64,000 bases of DNA from Halieaceae bacterium (GTDB lineage: Bacteria; Pseudomonadota; Gammaproteobacteria; Pseudomonadales; Halieaceae): assembly GCA_902547755.1 (NCBI GenBank), contig CACCPA010000001.1, positions 124,001 to 188,000 of the forward strand, written 5' to 3'. Made by a program: the position numbers and the translations under genes. Shown in pieces: positions 18,576-27,207 of this stretch. How positions within the stretch are numbered: the first letter of the stretch is position 1; each line of letters begins with the position of its first letter. A model generated the notes under the pieces. It saw nothing but the letters and a program-made list of their open reading frames with translations, was not told the origin of the DNA and made no database searches.

Positions 18576-19349
18576 ATGGATATTTCAGGAAGAGCCGCCG
18601 TTGTTACCGGTGGTGCATCGGGAATCGGACAAGCGGTTGCGCGGCGCATTTTTGCTGACGGTGGCAATGTCATTATCTTTGATCTCAACGCCGAGGCCGG
18701 CGCTGCGATGGTCGAGGAAATGGGCGCCGATCGTTGTCTTTTTACCGAGGTCAACGTCGCCGACGAAGTTTCCGTGGAAGCTGGCATTGATGCGGCTATC
18801 GAGAAGTTTGGTGCCATCTATGCTGTCGTTAACTGTGCCGGCATCGCCAATGCGTCGCGCACGGTAGGTCGTGATGGTGCTTTCCCACTTGCACTCTGGG
18901 ACAAGGTCATTGCCGTCAATTTGACAGGAACCTTCAACGTGATCCGTCTTTGCGCGGTCCGCATGCAGCACAACGAGCCCGTGGATCAATACATGGGCCG
19001 CGGTGTCATCATCAATACAGCGTCTGTCGCAGCTTTTGAAGGACAGATGGGACAGGCGGCTTACAGCGCTACCAAGGGCGGAATCGTCGGTATGACACTG
19101 CCAATCGCGCGTGACCTGTCCAAGATCGGTATTCGTGTAAACACGATTGCACCCGGTATGATTAATACGCCACTCTTTGCAGGCCTGCCGCAGGATTCGA
19201 TTGATTCACTATCAGCTGCGGTGTTGTACCCACAGCGATTGGGCACACCGGAAGAAATCGGTAAGCTGGCTGCAGCGATTATCGATAACGATTACATTAA
19301 CGGCGAGACGATTCGTATGGATGGTGGCATCCGTATGCAGCCTCGCTAA
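18576..19349 (+). CDS. Short-chain dehydrogenase, 3-hydroxyacyl-CoA dehydrogenase type
   Basis: A 257-residue SDR. TGGASGIGQAVARRI is the NAD-binding loop near residue 12, VVNCAGIA the NAG-like motif, and the catalytic residues are Ser in INTASVAAF with Tyr and Lys in YSATKGG. The long insert before the Ser (RMQHNEPVDQYMGRGVIINTAS) resembles mammalian HSD17B10-type 3-hydroxyacyl-CoA dehydrogenases. The gene lies between the thiolase-like and crotonase genes with short gaps, completing a beta-oxidation-like trio. A typical AGAGGAAA ribosome site precedes the ATG. Confidence 0.88.
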   Translation: MDISGRAAVVTGGASGIGQAVARRIFADGGNVIIFDLNAEAGAAMVEEMGADRCLFTEVNVADEVSVEAGIDAAIEKFGAIYAVVNCAGIANASRTVGRDGAFPLALWDKVIAVNLTGTFNVIRLCAVRMQHNEPVDQYMGRGVIINTASVAAFEGQMGQAAYSATKGGIVGMTLPIARDLSKIGIRVNTIAPGMINTPLFAGLPQDSIDSLSAAVLYPQRLGTPEEIGKLAAAIIDNDYINGETIRMDGGIRMQPR

Positions 19350-19379
19350 TAAAAAAGCGGCCACATAAGGAGAAAGATA

Positions 19380-20147
19380 ATGAGTGAACCAGCTGTTTTA
19401 ACGGAAGTTGCCGATGGCGTCATGATCATTACGATCAACCGTCCTCAGGCAAAGAATGCGGTGAATAAAGACGTTGCTGTAGGCATTGCGGCAGCGCTCG
19501 ACGCACTGGACGCAGACGACAATACCCACGTAGTCATCCTCACTGGCGCGGGCGGCACGTTCTGCTCGGGTATGGACCTCAAGGCCTTCGTAACAGGGGA
19601 GACTCCCTATGTTGAAGGACGCGGGTTCGCAGGCATGGTCCAGCGGTCTACCGATAAGCCATTGATTGCCGCGGTTGAGGGCTACGCCTTGGCAGGTGGC
19701 TGTGAATTGGCTATCACCTGTGACCTGATTGTTGCGGCGGACAATTCGAACTTCGGCATTCCCGAAGTAAAACGTGGGCTGGCGGCTGCGGCCGGTGGTT
19801 TGGTGAGATTACCTCGTCAGATTCCAAGCCGCGTTGCGATGGAAATGGCGTTGACCGGTGATTTCATGGATGCCGATCGTGCCTTGAGTCTGGGCCTCAT
19901 TAACCAGATCGCACCCGCGGGTGAGGCGCTCGCTCAAGCCAAGGCGCTCGCAGCAAAGATTGCGGAAAATGGTCCGCTTGCGGTTAAACGCAGTAAGCAA
20001 GTGATCAAGGAGTCGATTGACTGGTCGCAGGACGACATGTTCGACAAGCAACAGGCTATTGTTAACCCTGTCTTCTCGAGCGAGGATGCGATCGAAGGCG
20101 CGACGGCGTTTGCGGAAAAGCGTAAGCCCAACTGGAAAGGCCGTTAA
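19380..20147 (+). CDS. Enoyl-CoA hydratase/isomerase (crotonase family)
   Basis: A 255-residue crotonase. FCSGMDLKAFV and VEGYALAGGCELAITCDLI form the oxyanion hole, and FGIPEVKRGLAAAAGGLVRLPRQI carries one catalytic Glu while the second is replaced by Ala/Gly in the AAAAGG stretch. Relatives with this pattern include several enoyl-CoA hydratases of degradative pathways. It is last in the probable operon tpiA, thiolase-like, SDR, crotonase, and a strong terminator follows 16 bases after the stop. Confidence 0.86.
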   Translation: MSEPAVLTEVADGVMIITINRPQAKNAVNKDVAVGIAAALDALDADDNTHVVILTGAGGTFCSGMDLKAFVTGETPYVEGRGFAGMVQRSTDKPLIAAVEGYALAGGCELAITCDLIVAADNSNFGIPEVKRGLAAAAGGLVRLPRQIPSRVAMEMALTGDFMDADRALSLGLINQIAPAGEALAQAKALAAKIAENGPLAVKRSKQVIKESIDWSQDDMFDKQQAIVNPVFSSEDAIEGATAFAEKRKPNWKGR

Positions 20148-20163
20148 AGCGACGTGTTAGAAC

Positions 20164-20190
20164 GACCCGGCAACGCCGGGTCTTTTTTTT
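20164..20190 (+). terminator. Rho-independent terminator after the beta-oxidation-like operon
   Basis: Perfect stem GACCCGGC-AAC-GCCGGGTC followed by T8. Confidence 0.92.
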
Positions 20191-20210
20191 GAGGGGCATT
20201 TTTTAGGGGC

Positions 20211-21995
20211 ATGTTGTTCACGGACAGGGTTATGCGGTTATTCACTTTATCCATTGTCATTGTGTTGGCGGGCTGTGCGTCGCCGGCGCAGAAAATAGCC
20301 GACAGCGCGCCGGTAGTCACCGATACCGGGCCGGTTCAGGCCTACGTCGCGGAGAGTGACGTACTTCAGTGGTATGACATCCCATTTGCTAAACCGCCCG
20401 TTGGTGACCTTCGTTGGCGAGCGCCCGAACCCCTTGATGCAAGGCCTCAGTTAATTTCACGACGAGTCGAACCTGCAATCTGCCCTCAGCAAGCAGGCAG
20501 TGTAAGTGGGGTGGAGGGTGATGCGGCCATCGGTGCCGAAGACTGTCTTTACCTCGACGTCACGGCACCCGCATCCGGTACCGACCCCTTACCCGTCATG
20601 GTTTGGATCCATGGGGGTGGAAATACCACTGGGCATAAGAACACCTATGATTTTTCTCGCTTTGTCGCTGAGCAACAGGTGATCGTGGTTACGATCAACT
20701 ATCGATTGGGGCCACTCGGGTGGTTCGCACACCCCGCCTTAGGGTACGGCCCGGGCACAATTGCTAACTTCGGCACGCTGGACATCATTGCTGCCCTTGG
20801 CTGGGTGAAGCGCAATATCGGCGCCTTTGGTGGCGACGCCGATAACGTCACAATTTTTGGTGAGAGTGCGGGTGGGCACAACGTGTTCACGTTGCTTGCA
20901 AGCCCCTTGTCCGAGGGGCTGTTTCACAAAGCTATCTCTCAATCAGGTTATGTGCGCAGTCTAAGCCCCAGACAAGCCCACAACCGAGAGCGAGAGTTCG
21001 CTGAAATCGACCGAGGTAGCTGGGAGTTTACCCAGGCACTTGGATTGTCCAATGATTCGGTGACTGCTGAGTCATTACGTGGTGTCAGCGCCGATGACAT
21101 TATTACGACGTTCTATGATCTTTCGTCTGACCACAGCTCCCCCGGTATCATTAACGACGGGGTCGTCATCCCGACCGAAGGCTTTGCAGCTGCCTTGGGT
21201 AACCCTAAATATGCCAAACCTTCAGTGCCTGTCATGGCGGGCGCAAATAACGAGGAGGTGACGCTGTGGATTGGGTTGAACCGCTATTTCGTTGACGCCT
21301 CATATCCGCTAACCAAATGGCTACCGCCTAAGGTGACATTAAAGAATCCGGACATGTACAAATTCTGGGTCCGTCAGCGATCAGAGGGTTGGAAAGCGCA
21401 AGGTGTGGATCGACCGCTGATGTCACTCGAGGCCGCTGGCTATAAGTCCTTGTATGCCTATCGCTATGACTGGAATGATCAGAAAGACAGTTTTCTGATC
21501 AACTTTTCGGAGGTGTTAGGGGCAGCGCACGCGAGCGAGATCTCATTTATCCAAGGTAAGGCCATGTATGGACCGATAGGCTCTTACATGTATCCCGATA
21601 CGGATTCTGCAAGAGATATGACGGATATTATGATGACCGCGTGGGCAAATTTTGCACGTGACGGTGCACCGGGAGATGTGAAAGGCGATGCATGGGCGCC
21701 GTTTAGCGCTATGGCCCCACATTTCATGGTGCTGGATTCGTTAGGTCAGCATCGACTCGAGGCCGACGTAGCGAGTATCAATGAAATTCTGAACGAGGTG
21801 GCTGACAGCGTGCTGCTCACCTCCGAGGAGCGATGCATATTGGCCTGGGAGCTCTCGACTGCACTGGGTGACCCTTCTTATGGCACCTACCGACGTTGGA
21901 ATGGCGGGGAATGTGCAGCAACGGATGTGCGTGCGTTGAGGAAGACAATACGTGAAGCGCTGGAAAATGAATTCGGTAGCGCGTCTGTTTTGTAG
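20211..21995 (+). CDS. Carboxylesterase type B family lipoprotein
   Basis: A 594-residue serine esterase of the cholinesterase/carboxylesterase B family with a lipoprotein signal. VIVLAGC provides the lipobox, so it should be anchored in the envelope, probably the outer membrane. The nucleophile is in FGESAGGHNV (about residue 220). PFAKPPVGDLRWRAPEP, EDCLYLDV and VMVWIHGGG are classic family motifs near the N-terminus. The start could be the ATG at 20211 or the in-frame ATG at 20232, giving a shorter 15-residue signal. AGGG sequences precede both. It stands alone downstream of a terminator. Substrate unknown. Confidence 0.86.
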   Translation: MLFTDRVMRLFTLSIVIVLAGCASPAQKIADSAPVVTDTGPVQAYVAESDVLQWYDIPFAKPPVGDLRWRAPEPLDARPQLISRRVEPAICPQQAGSVSGVEGDAAIGAEDCLYLDVTAPASGTDPLPVMVWIHGGGNTTGHKNTYDFSRFVAEQQVIVVTINYRLGPLGWFAHPALGYGPGTIANFGTLDIIAALGWVKRNIGAFGGDADNVTIFGESAGGHNVFTLLASPLSEGLFHKAISQSGYVRSLSPRQAHNREREFAEIDRGSWEFTQALGLSNDSVTAESLRGVSADDIITTFYDLSSDHSSPGIINDGVVIPTEGFAAALGNPKYAKPSVPVMAGANNEEVTLWIGLNRYFVDASYPLTKWLPPKVTLKNPDMYKFWVRQRSEGWKAQGVDRPLMSLEAAGYKSLYAYRYDWNDQKDSFLINFSEVLGAAHASEISFIQGKAMYGPIGSYMYPDTDSARDMTDIMMTAWANFARDGAPGDVKGDAWAPFSAMAPHFMVLDSLGQHRLEADVASINEILNEVADSVLLTSEERCILAWELSTALGDPSYGTYRRWNGGECAATDVRALRKTIREALENEFGSASVL

Positions 21996-22105
21996 GCAGC
22001 TATTTTTAGGCAGCTAATGGGCATCGCTAAGACGTTATGAATAAAGAACCGAATGAAGAGGGTATGTAGTCTTCATTTGAGTATGATCCGGGGAACCACA
22101 CTACA

Positions 22106-22714
22106 GTGTCGATTGTCGTAGCGATTCTAGGGGCGTCTGGCAGCGGTAAATCGTATCTAGTGGCGTCTCTGGCGCCCGAGATATTGGATGCAACTGTCGC
22201 TTTCTTACGTGTTGACGACTATTACCGTGACTTGGCGCATCTGAGCTTCGAGGACCGGGAAACTATCAATTTTGATCACCCTGATGCGATCGAGTTTGAG
22301 CGTTTAGTCGACGACCTTGCAACGCTAAAGTCGGGCGAAGAGGTTCAGACGCCTGTTTACGACTTCACCCAGCACACGCGCTCAGCGCTCAGTCAATCGG
22401 TGCCGCCAGCCGATATCATTCTTCTCGAGGGTGTTCTCGCAATGTCTGACTCTGCGACGCGCAAACTTGTCGATTACACGATTTTTGTCGATACCCCGCT
22501 CGAACTCTGTCTCGCTCGACGTATTGAACGAGATGCTCTTCAGAGACGCCGCTCAGAGGCCTCTGTGCGCGATTTCTGGGAAACTCGAGCTGAGCCTATG
22601 TTTGCGCAGTTTGTAGCGCCATGGCGTTCTGAGGCCAATCTGGTGATTGATGGTAGTCAAACGATCGACGTTGAGCTCTCTCGCGTCGGCGACTGGTTGC
22701 AGGCACGAATTTAG
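22106..22714 (+). CDS. Uridine kinase-like P-loop kinase
   Basis: A 202-residue protein like bacterial uridine kinases (Udk), which phosphorylate uridine/cytidine. The P-loop is ILGASGSGKSYL at residues 7-18. It is followed by LRVDDYYRDLAHL, NFDHPDAIEF and PVYDFTQHTR, all close to Udk motifs, and by LLEGVLAM and RRIERDALQRRRS (lid). The start is a GTG at 22106 with CGGGGAA about ten bases upstream. It faces the HNH gene tail to tail. The gap between them holds an 8-bp hairpin (22766-22788, one G-U pair) with no T-run. Another nucleoside or phosphoribulokinase-type substrate is possible. Confidence 0.8.
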   Translation: MSIVVAILGASGSGKSYLVASLAPEILDATVAFLRVDDYYRDLAHLSFEDRETINFDHPDAIEFERLVDDLATLKSGEEVQTPVYDFTQHTRSALSQSVPPADIILLEGVLAMSDSATRKLVDYTIFVDTPLELCLARRIERDALQRRRSEASVRDFWETRAEPMFAQFVAPWRSEANLVIDGSQTIDVELSRVGDWLQARI

Positions 22715-22825
22715 GATCATCAGTCGTTGCAACAGTTCGGGCAGTCAACGGTCCACACCGGCCTTTACCTGAGTTCAAACCTTAGGTAGGGGAGCAACCA
22801 AAAAATGCGCTCGAGCTCTCCCTGA

Positions 22826-23119
22826 TTACAGAGTCTCTCGCTGTTTAGCCACCCATCTGAAGTGACCGGAAAGTGTGTCATCGCTCAGCAATAACTCGAG
22901 ATTATAAAAGCGGGTTGCGAGGGTTAGTTCATCGTATAGCGCATGAATACCGCGATGGCATTTTCGGCACACGTGGACACCGGTATTGAGTTCTTCCTTG
23001 CTTAAACGCCGACGGAAGCCCTTGCGGCGGTGCATTTTGCGGGGAATAAGGTGATGAAAACTAAGAGGCACCAACCGATGGCAGCAAGCGCAGGGGGATG
23101 CCTCTTTATGCTTTCGCAC
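22826..23119 (-). CDS. Small HNH nuclease-like protein
   Basis: A 97-residue basic protein with an HNH fold. A CACC knuckle is followed by the core FHHLIPRKMH, then LNTGVHVCRKCHRGIHALY with the second CxxC and last His. These give zinc knuckles plus the ββα-metal active site expected of HNH enzymes. The start is GTG at 23119, ten bases after the stop of the glutathione peroxidase gene. The ribosome site GGGGAG lies inside the end of that gene, so the two are probably cotranscribed. Its role is unknown. No toxin, intron or phage genes adjoin it. Confidence 0.75.
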   Translation of the reverse strand: MRKHKEASPCACCHRLVPLSFHHLIPRKMHRRKGFRRRLSKEELNTGVHVCRKCHRGIHALYDELTLATRFYNLELLLSDDTLSGHFRWVAKQRETL

Positions 23120-23129
23120 GGAGCGTTAG

Positions 23130-23672
23130 TTACTCCCCGCCGACGGTTACCTGGTCGATGAGGTTGCGCAACTCGTCGCTGTCGGGACCTACACTTGATC
23201 CAAATTTAGCGACTACTTCACCGTCTCCTGAGACTACGTACTTGTTGAAGTTCCAACGTGGGTAACCCTGTGCTTCTCCCAGACCCTTGAAGACAGGGTT
23301 TGCATTGCCGCCGCGCACCGACGTCGTTGCCATGACTGGGAATGAGACGTCGTACTTCTCAAAACACACGGTTGCCGCATCAGCCTCGTCGTTTTCTTCT
23401 TGGAAGAAATCGTCCGACGAAAAGCCAACCACAGCAAGACCTTTGTCCTTGTACTCTTGATGCAGGGATTCAAGGCCGGAAAACTGAGATGTGTAGCCGC
23501 AGTTACTGGCTGTATTCACGATCAGCATCGGCTTGCCAGCATAGCTTTCGCAAAAATTGATGGTCTCTTTAGAGCTCAGCTTGCGCATCTCCGTATCGAG
23601 AAACTCGGGGCATGCGACGGCTCCGCTCGAGAGACCGAGACCTGCGATGAGTGCAATAACGTTGTTTTTCAT
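23130..23672 (-). CDS. Glutathione peroxidase family protein, exported
   Basis: A 180-residue thiol peroxidase of the GPx family, reducing hydrogen peroxide or lipid peroxides. MKNNVIALIAGLGLSSGAVAC is a signal sequence, so the enzyme is probably periplasmic. The peroxidatic Cys is in VNTASNCGYTSQF, followed by GFSSDDFFQEE in place of the usual CNQF and by the WNFNKYVV motif. An upstream in-frame ATG at 23696 would add eight residues, but ATG 23672 gives a normal signal peptide. Since Cys replaces selenocysteine, thioredoxin is a more likely reductant than glutathione (family knowledge). Confidence 0.88.
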   Translation of the reverse strand: MKNNVIALIAGLGLSSGAVACPEFLDTEMRKLSSKETINFCESYAGKPMLIVNTASNCGYTSQFSGLESLHQEYKDKGLAVVGFSSDDFFQEENDEADAATVCFEKYDVSFPVMATTSVRGGNANPVFKGLGEAQGYPRWNFNKYVVSGDGEVVAKFGSSVGPDSDELRNLIDQVTVGGE

Positions 23673-23781
23673 GGGGGACCCCCTTAGTGATGTCAAAGAA
23701 GTATAAGCAAAATACTGAACTTTGGATTAATCGCACGGGAGAGCGTCGCGTAGCTGTCCACCTAGCATGCAGTGCAGGACT

Positions 23782-24702
23782 CTAACGCAGCCGCGCAATT
23801 AGGTTTTGGACTTGCTCAATCGTCCAGTCGGGGTGGCAATGGAACGAAGACGCGTGCGTTCCCCAGCGTCCCTTATCAGCCATGCATGGGGCGTTTGTGT
23901 TTATGCGGGGCACGAACGCAATCGTGGCGGAGTCAGAGGCATCGGCTAGTTTTTCGCTCCAGATTGACCGTGTAATAGGGTCGGTTTTGTTCTGAACAAT
24001 GGCTAGCGGCAAATCCAGTGTCTTTGCTATCTCCAAAGCATCGGAGTCACCGTGGGGTAAACTCCAAAAAAGAGGCGCCAAGTACGCCATCGGCCGAAAT
24101 AGGATGGACGGGAGTCCATAACCAACCCAGCCCCCCCGTTCGAGCGAATCACGGGTATTGAGCATGGGATCGAACAGCAATAACCCGTCTGCCTGCATCC
24201 CACTGGCGAGCGCATAGATTGAAGTTGCGCCACCCATAGACAGACCACAAATAATCACTGGGGCGTCGTTATCCGTTCTTCCCTGCAACCACTCTCTTGC
24301 AGCAAGTACATCGCGGTATTCGGTTGCGCCCATGCGAAGGTAGCCATCGGTGTACTCCGAGTTGCCGTGGTTTCGTTGATCGAAGGTAAAGACAGACACT
24401 CCCGCTTTTTGAAGGCTGTCGTAAAATCCAAGCGTATTGAAAAAGGGCGAGACGCGGCTCGATCCCGCACCATGAACAAAGAGTAGCGTGGCGCGTGGAT
24501 TCTCCGCCGGCATCCACCAACCCTCGAGCTGGAGCTTGTCGCTCTCAAAGATAACGTGCTCGACGTTGTTGCTGTGCGGTGAATCGACAACGGGCTCAGA
24601 TCCTGATTTGAGGCCCAGCCAAGGCATGGCGATACCGAAGATCAAGACCAGACTGAGAAATAGAAGGATGGTCATGCGGTGTCCAGTGAATTTACTGCTC
24701 AT
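23782..24702 (-). CDS. Alpha/beta hydrolase with N-terminal membrane anchor
   Basis: A 306-residue hydrolase. One hydrophobic segment near the N-terminus (TILLFLSLVLIFGIAMPWLGL) can act as an uncleaved anchor or signal. LLFVHGAGSSR supplies the oxyanion-hole HG, CGLSMGGATSIYAL the nucleophile Ser, and HASSFHCHPDW near the end a candidate His. FDQRNHGNSEY is typical of the BEM46/FrsA-like group. The start ATG at 24702 lies 16 bases after the stop of the upstream HAD gene, so the two are probably one unit. The in-frame extension to 24777 would run into that gene and is less likely. Substrate unknown. Confidence 0.8.
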   Translation of the reverse strand: MSSKFTGHRMTILLFLSLVLIFGIAMPWLGLKSGSEPVVDSPHSNNVEHVIFESDKLQLEGWWMPAENPRATLLFVHGAGSSRVSPFFNTLGFYDSLQKAGVSVFTFDQRNHGNSEYTDGYLRMGATEYRDVLAAREWLQGRTDNDAPVIICGLSMGGATSIYALASGMQADGLLLFDPMLNTRDSLERGGWVGYGLPSILFRPMAYLAPLFWSLPHGDSDALEIAKTLDLPLAIVQNKTDPITRSIWSEKLADASDSATIAFVPRINTNAPCMADKGRWGTHASSFHCHPDWTIEQVQNLIARLR

Positions 24703-24718
24703 ACTATTGGGCTTCGGC

Positions 24719-25540
24719 TCAGAGGTTGAATCTATCTCGGAGGAAGCGGGCCACACCATCCTTGTCGTGATGGCCAATGACCTGAGTGGCTATATCTTTC
24801 AGTTCCTCGTCGGCATTGTCCATCGCGTAGGATTCAGTTGCGAACTCAAACAGGCTGATGTCATTGTCACCATCACCAAACGCAATGACTTCGTCAAAGC
24901 CACTGCGCTCAGCCACGTGCTTCACACCATTGGCCTTTGATCCTTGACTGTGGTGGACATCGAGCCACGCGAGCCCCTTGTCGCGAATCGCTATTCCTGA
25001 GTAGGCCACCAAATGTGGTTGGTGCGACACGAAGTCAATGACAGGCTCAATCTGCTCAAGCGGACCCATAGCTGACACATTGATGACGTGTGCGTTAGCG
25101 GGCATAGTTGTCAGTGGCTGCAATGGCAGCTCGCGCTCACTCTCGAATAAATTGGCGAGCTTTTTTTCAAAGTCATCTCGGAGTGGTGCGTGGTAGACCG
25201 AGTGGTGATCGCCGTCCTCGAGAGAGAAGACAAAGGGCGTAAGGTCCTGGGCGACAAACGCGCCAAGTACATCGCTGACCTCAGTTGGGGTCAGCAAGTG
25301 ATGATGACTGTAGCTTTGTATTGTGGGCTCCCAGATGACCGCGCCGTTCTTCAGGACGAGCGAGCGGTTGAAGTTGTCGTCTGCGAGGGGTGACAGTGCG
25401 GCTTGCAGTGTGCGTCCTGTGGCCACGGTGTAGGCAATGCCGTTCCAGCGCATGAGCGACAGGGTTTCACTGGTAAAGGGCGAAATCTTCGACTGGGCAT
25501 CGAGTAGTGTTCCATCCATGTCAAATACAACAAGTGTCAT
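24719..25540 (-). CDS. Cof-type HAD phosphatase
   Basis: A 273-residue HAD-superfamily phosphatase with a Cof (C2B) cap, acting in the cytosol on sugar phosphates, nucleotides or cofactors. Motif I is VVFDMDGTLLD right at the N-terminus, motif II is in YTVATGRT, the conserved Lys is in SKANGVKHV, and motif III/IV is IAFGDGDNDISLFEF. ATG 25540 is chosen because the HAD fold begins immediately. An in-frame extension upstream has no recognisable content. It precedes the membrane-anchored hydrolase gene on the same strand. Confidence 0.87.
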   Translation of the reverse strand: MTLVVFDMDGTLLDAQSKISPFTSETLSLMRWNGIAYTVATGRTLQAALSPLADDNFNRSLVLKNGAVIWEPTIQSYSHHHLLTPTEVSDVLGAFVAQDLTPFVFSLEDGDHHSVYHAPLRDDFEKKLANLFESERELPLQPLTTMPANAHVINVSAMGPLEQIEPVIDFVSHQPHLVAYSGIAIRDKGLAWLDVHHSQGSKANGVKHVAERSGFDEVIAFGDGDNDISLFEFATESYAMDNADEELKDIATQVIGHHDKDGVARFLRDRFNL

Positions 25541-25732
25541 GGCAAAGGGCCTCTCGACTGGGGAGGCACAGGGTAGCGCAATCGCCGGACTCATCGCTAG
25601 ATCATCCGATTGTGCGATTAACTGCTGTCCAGTTTTCTGGCAACGTATTCGAATATTGAAATGAAACACCGAGATTTCGAATTTCGTGCTACCGGGCGGG
25701 AAGGTTGGGCGATGTAACTGTGTAGCTGCCAG

Positions 25733-27037
25733 ATGCAGCGTAACAAGCTAAGTATTGAAAATATGAGCAGTAAAAACGGGGGTGCAGTGCAAAATTCAAA
25801 GGGCTTTAATCGACGGCGCTTTAATCAGTGGTTGGCTGGCTCATCTATCGCTGGTGCATCAGCCGCTGTTTTTGGAAAACAAAGAGGCGACAACAACCAC
25901 GTGGCAGTTATCGGTGCGGGAATTGTCGGAAGCTCAATTGCCTACCATTTATCAAAGCTCGGTGTGCAGGTAACACTCATAGAGCGAGAGACAGTGGCAA
26001 GTGGTGCTAGTCATGGCACCTTCGCATGGATTAACGCGACATGGGCCAAGCAGCCGAGGCACTACCATACGTTTTCCCAGCAAGGTGTGAACAGTTGGCA
26101 TCGACTACAGGAAGAACTAGACCTACCCATAGTCTGGGGAGGCTCTCTCGAGTGGTTTGCTAGCGATAGCCGGCAGGCTCGCCTTGCCAGTGACATTGCC
26201 GAGCAGCAAGCGTGGGGAGAGCCCGCGCGAATGCTTACGAGTGCTGAGGCACAAGCACGTGAACCCGCAGTTAATTTTAATGGAGCGACTCAGGTTGCGT
26301 CTTCCCCGCGTGATGGCGCAATCGATCCAGTGCTCGTATCGAAGGCCTTGGTGGCTGCTGCGATTCAGCAGGGTGCTCAAGTCCTAGAGCGTTGCGAGGT
26401 GCTGTGTGTTAAGCATTCCAGTGATCACAAAGGGAAGTTACTCCGAACGAGTTGTGGCCCCATTGAAGCAGATCGCGTCGTACTCGCGACAGGTCCAGAC
26501 CCAGCAGCCGTCAAGCGCTTTGGTGGGTTTGATCTGCCGCAGCGATCAACCCCTGGGGTCATCGTGGTGACGCGTCCTGTAAAACCGCTATTGCGCGGAA
26601 TACTCGTCGCACCGGGTATCCATATCCATCAGAGGGTGGATGGAAGACTGATCATTGGTGAGCAGGAAGGTGCACCCGATAACGCAGCACATGCTGCGCG
26701 ACTGGCTGACCGACCCAAACGCTTTCCTAATGACTCGGTGGCAGACCAGCATGCTCAGCGCTTACTCTCCACGACCCGAGACTATGTGCCGAGCATAGAG
26801 GAGACAGAGGTCGATGAAGTCATTATTGGGTGGCGACCATTACCTGTGGATGGTCACCCTGTCATCGGTCCCAGCCCTGCGGATGACCGCGTATACGTGG
26901 CCATCATGCACAGCGGTGTGTCACTGGCGGCCATTACGGGCGATTTGGTCGCTCGCGAATTGGCAGCCGGAGTCGAGATGGCCTTACTTCAGCCCTTTCG
27001 CGCCGATAGGGTGTTTGATACAAAGAATCGATATTGA
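25733..27037 (+). CDS. FAD-dependent D-amino-acid/glycine oxidoreductase family protein, probable Tat substrate
   Basis: A 434-residue DAO-family flavoprotein. The Rossmann motif VAVIGAGIVGSSIAYHLSKLG starts near residue 57. FAWINATW, SSPRDGAIDP, LATGPDPAAV and the C-terminal GWRPLPVDGHPVIGPS follow, as in DadA-like enzymes. Before the Rossmann fold is a twin-arginine stretch NRRRFNQWLAG with a following Ala/Ser/Gly-rich hydrophobic segment, so Tat export to the periplasm is likely. Starts at 25733 and 25763 are both possible and neither has a good ribosome site. It ends before a bidirectional terminator. Substrate unknown. Confidence 0.82.
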   Translation: MQRNKLSIENMSSKNGGAVQNSKGFNRRRFNQWLAGSSIAGASAAVFGKQRGDNNHVAVIGAGIVGSSIAYHLSKLGVQVTLIERETVASGASHGTFAWINATWAKQPRHYHTFSQQGVNSWHRLQEELDLPIVWGGSLEWFASDSRQARLASDIAEQQAWGEPARMLTSAEAQAREPAVNFNGATQVASSPRDGAIDPVLVSKALVAAAIQQGAQVLERCEVLCVKHSSDHKGKLLRTSCGPIEADRVVLATGPDPAAVKRFGGFDLPQRSTPGVIVVTRPVKPLLRGILVAPGIHIHQRVDGRLIIGEQEGAPDNAAHAARLADRPKRFPNDSVADQHAQRLLSTTRDYVPSIEETEVDEVIIGWRPLPVDGHPVIGPSPADDRVYVAIMHSGVSLAAITGDLVARELAAGVEMALLQPFRADRVFDTKNRY

Positions 27038-27158
27038 GTCTATAGCGTTGTTGATCGGCGTCGGGCGGTAGAACAGACCGTTTTTTTAATCGGCTCCATT
27101 GGGGCCGTCGCGCGAAGCTGTTACTGGGGAGGCATGGCACCTGGAAAAGCGGGCGCAA

Positions 27159-27185
27159 AAAAAGAGGCGCGAGGCGCCTCTTTTT
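27159..27185. terminator. Bidirectional rho-independent terminator
   Basis: Stem GAGGCGC-GAG-GCGCCTC with an A-tract on the left and T5 on the right, between the plus-strand FAD oxidoreductase gene and the minus-strand DUF3501 gene. Confidence 0.9.
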
Positions 27186-27207
27186 ACTTTCACTGACCTC
27201 GACGATT

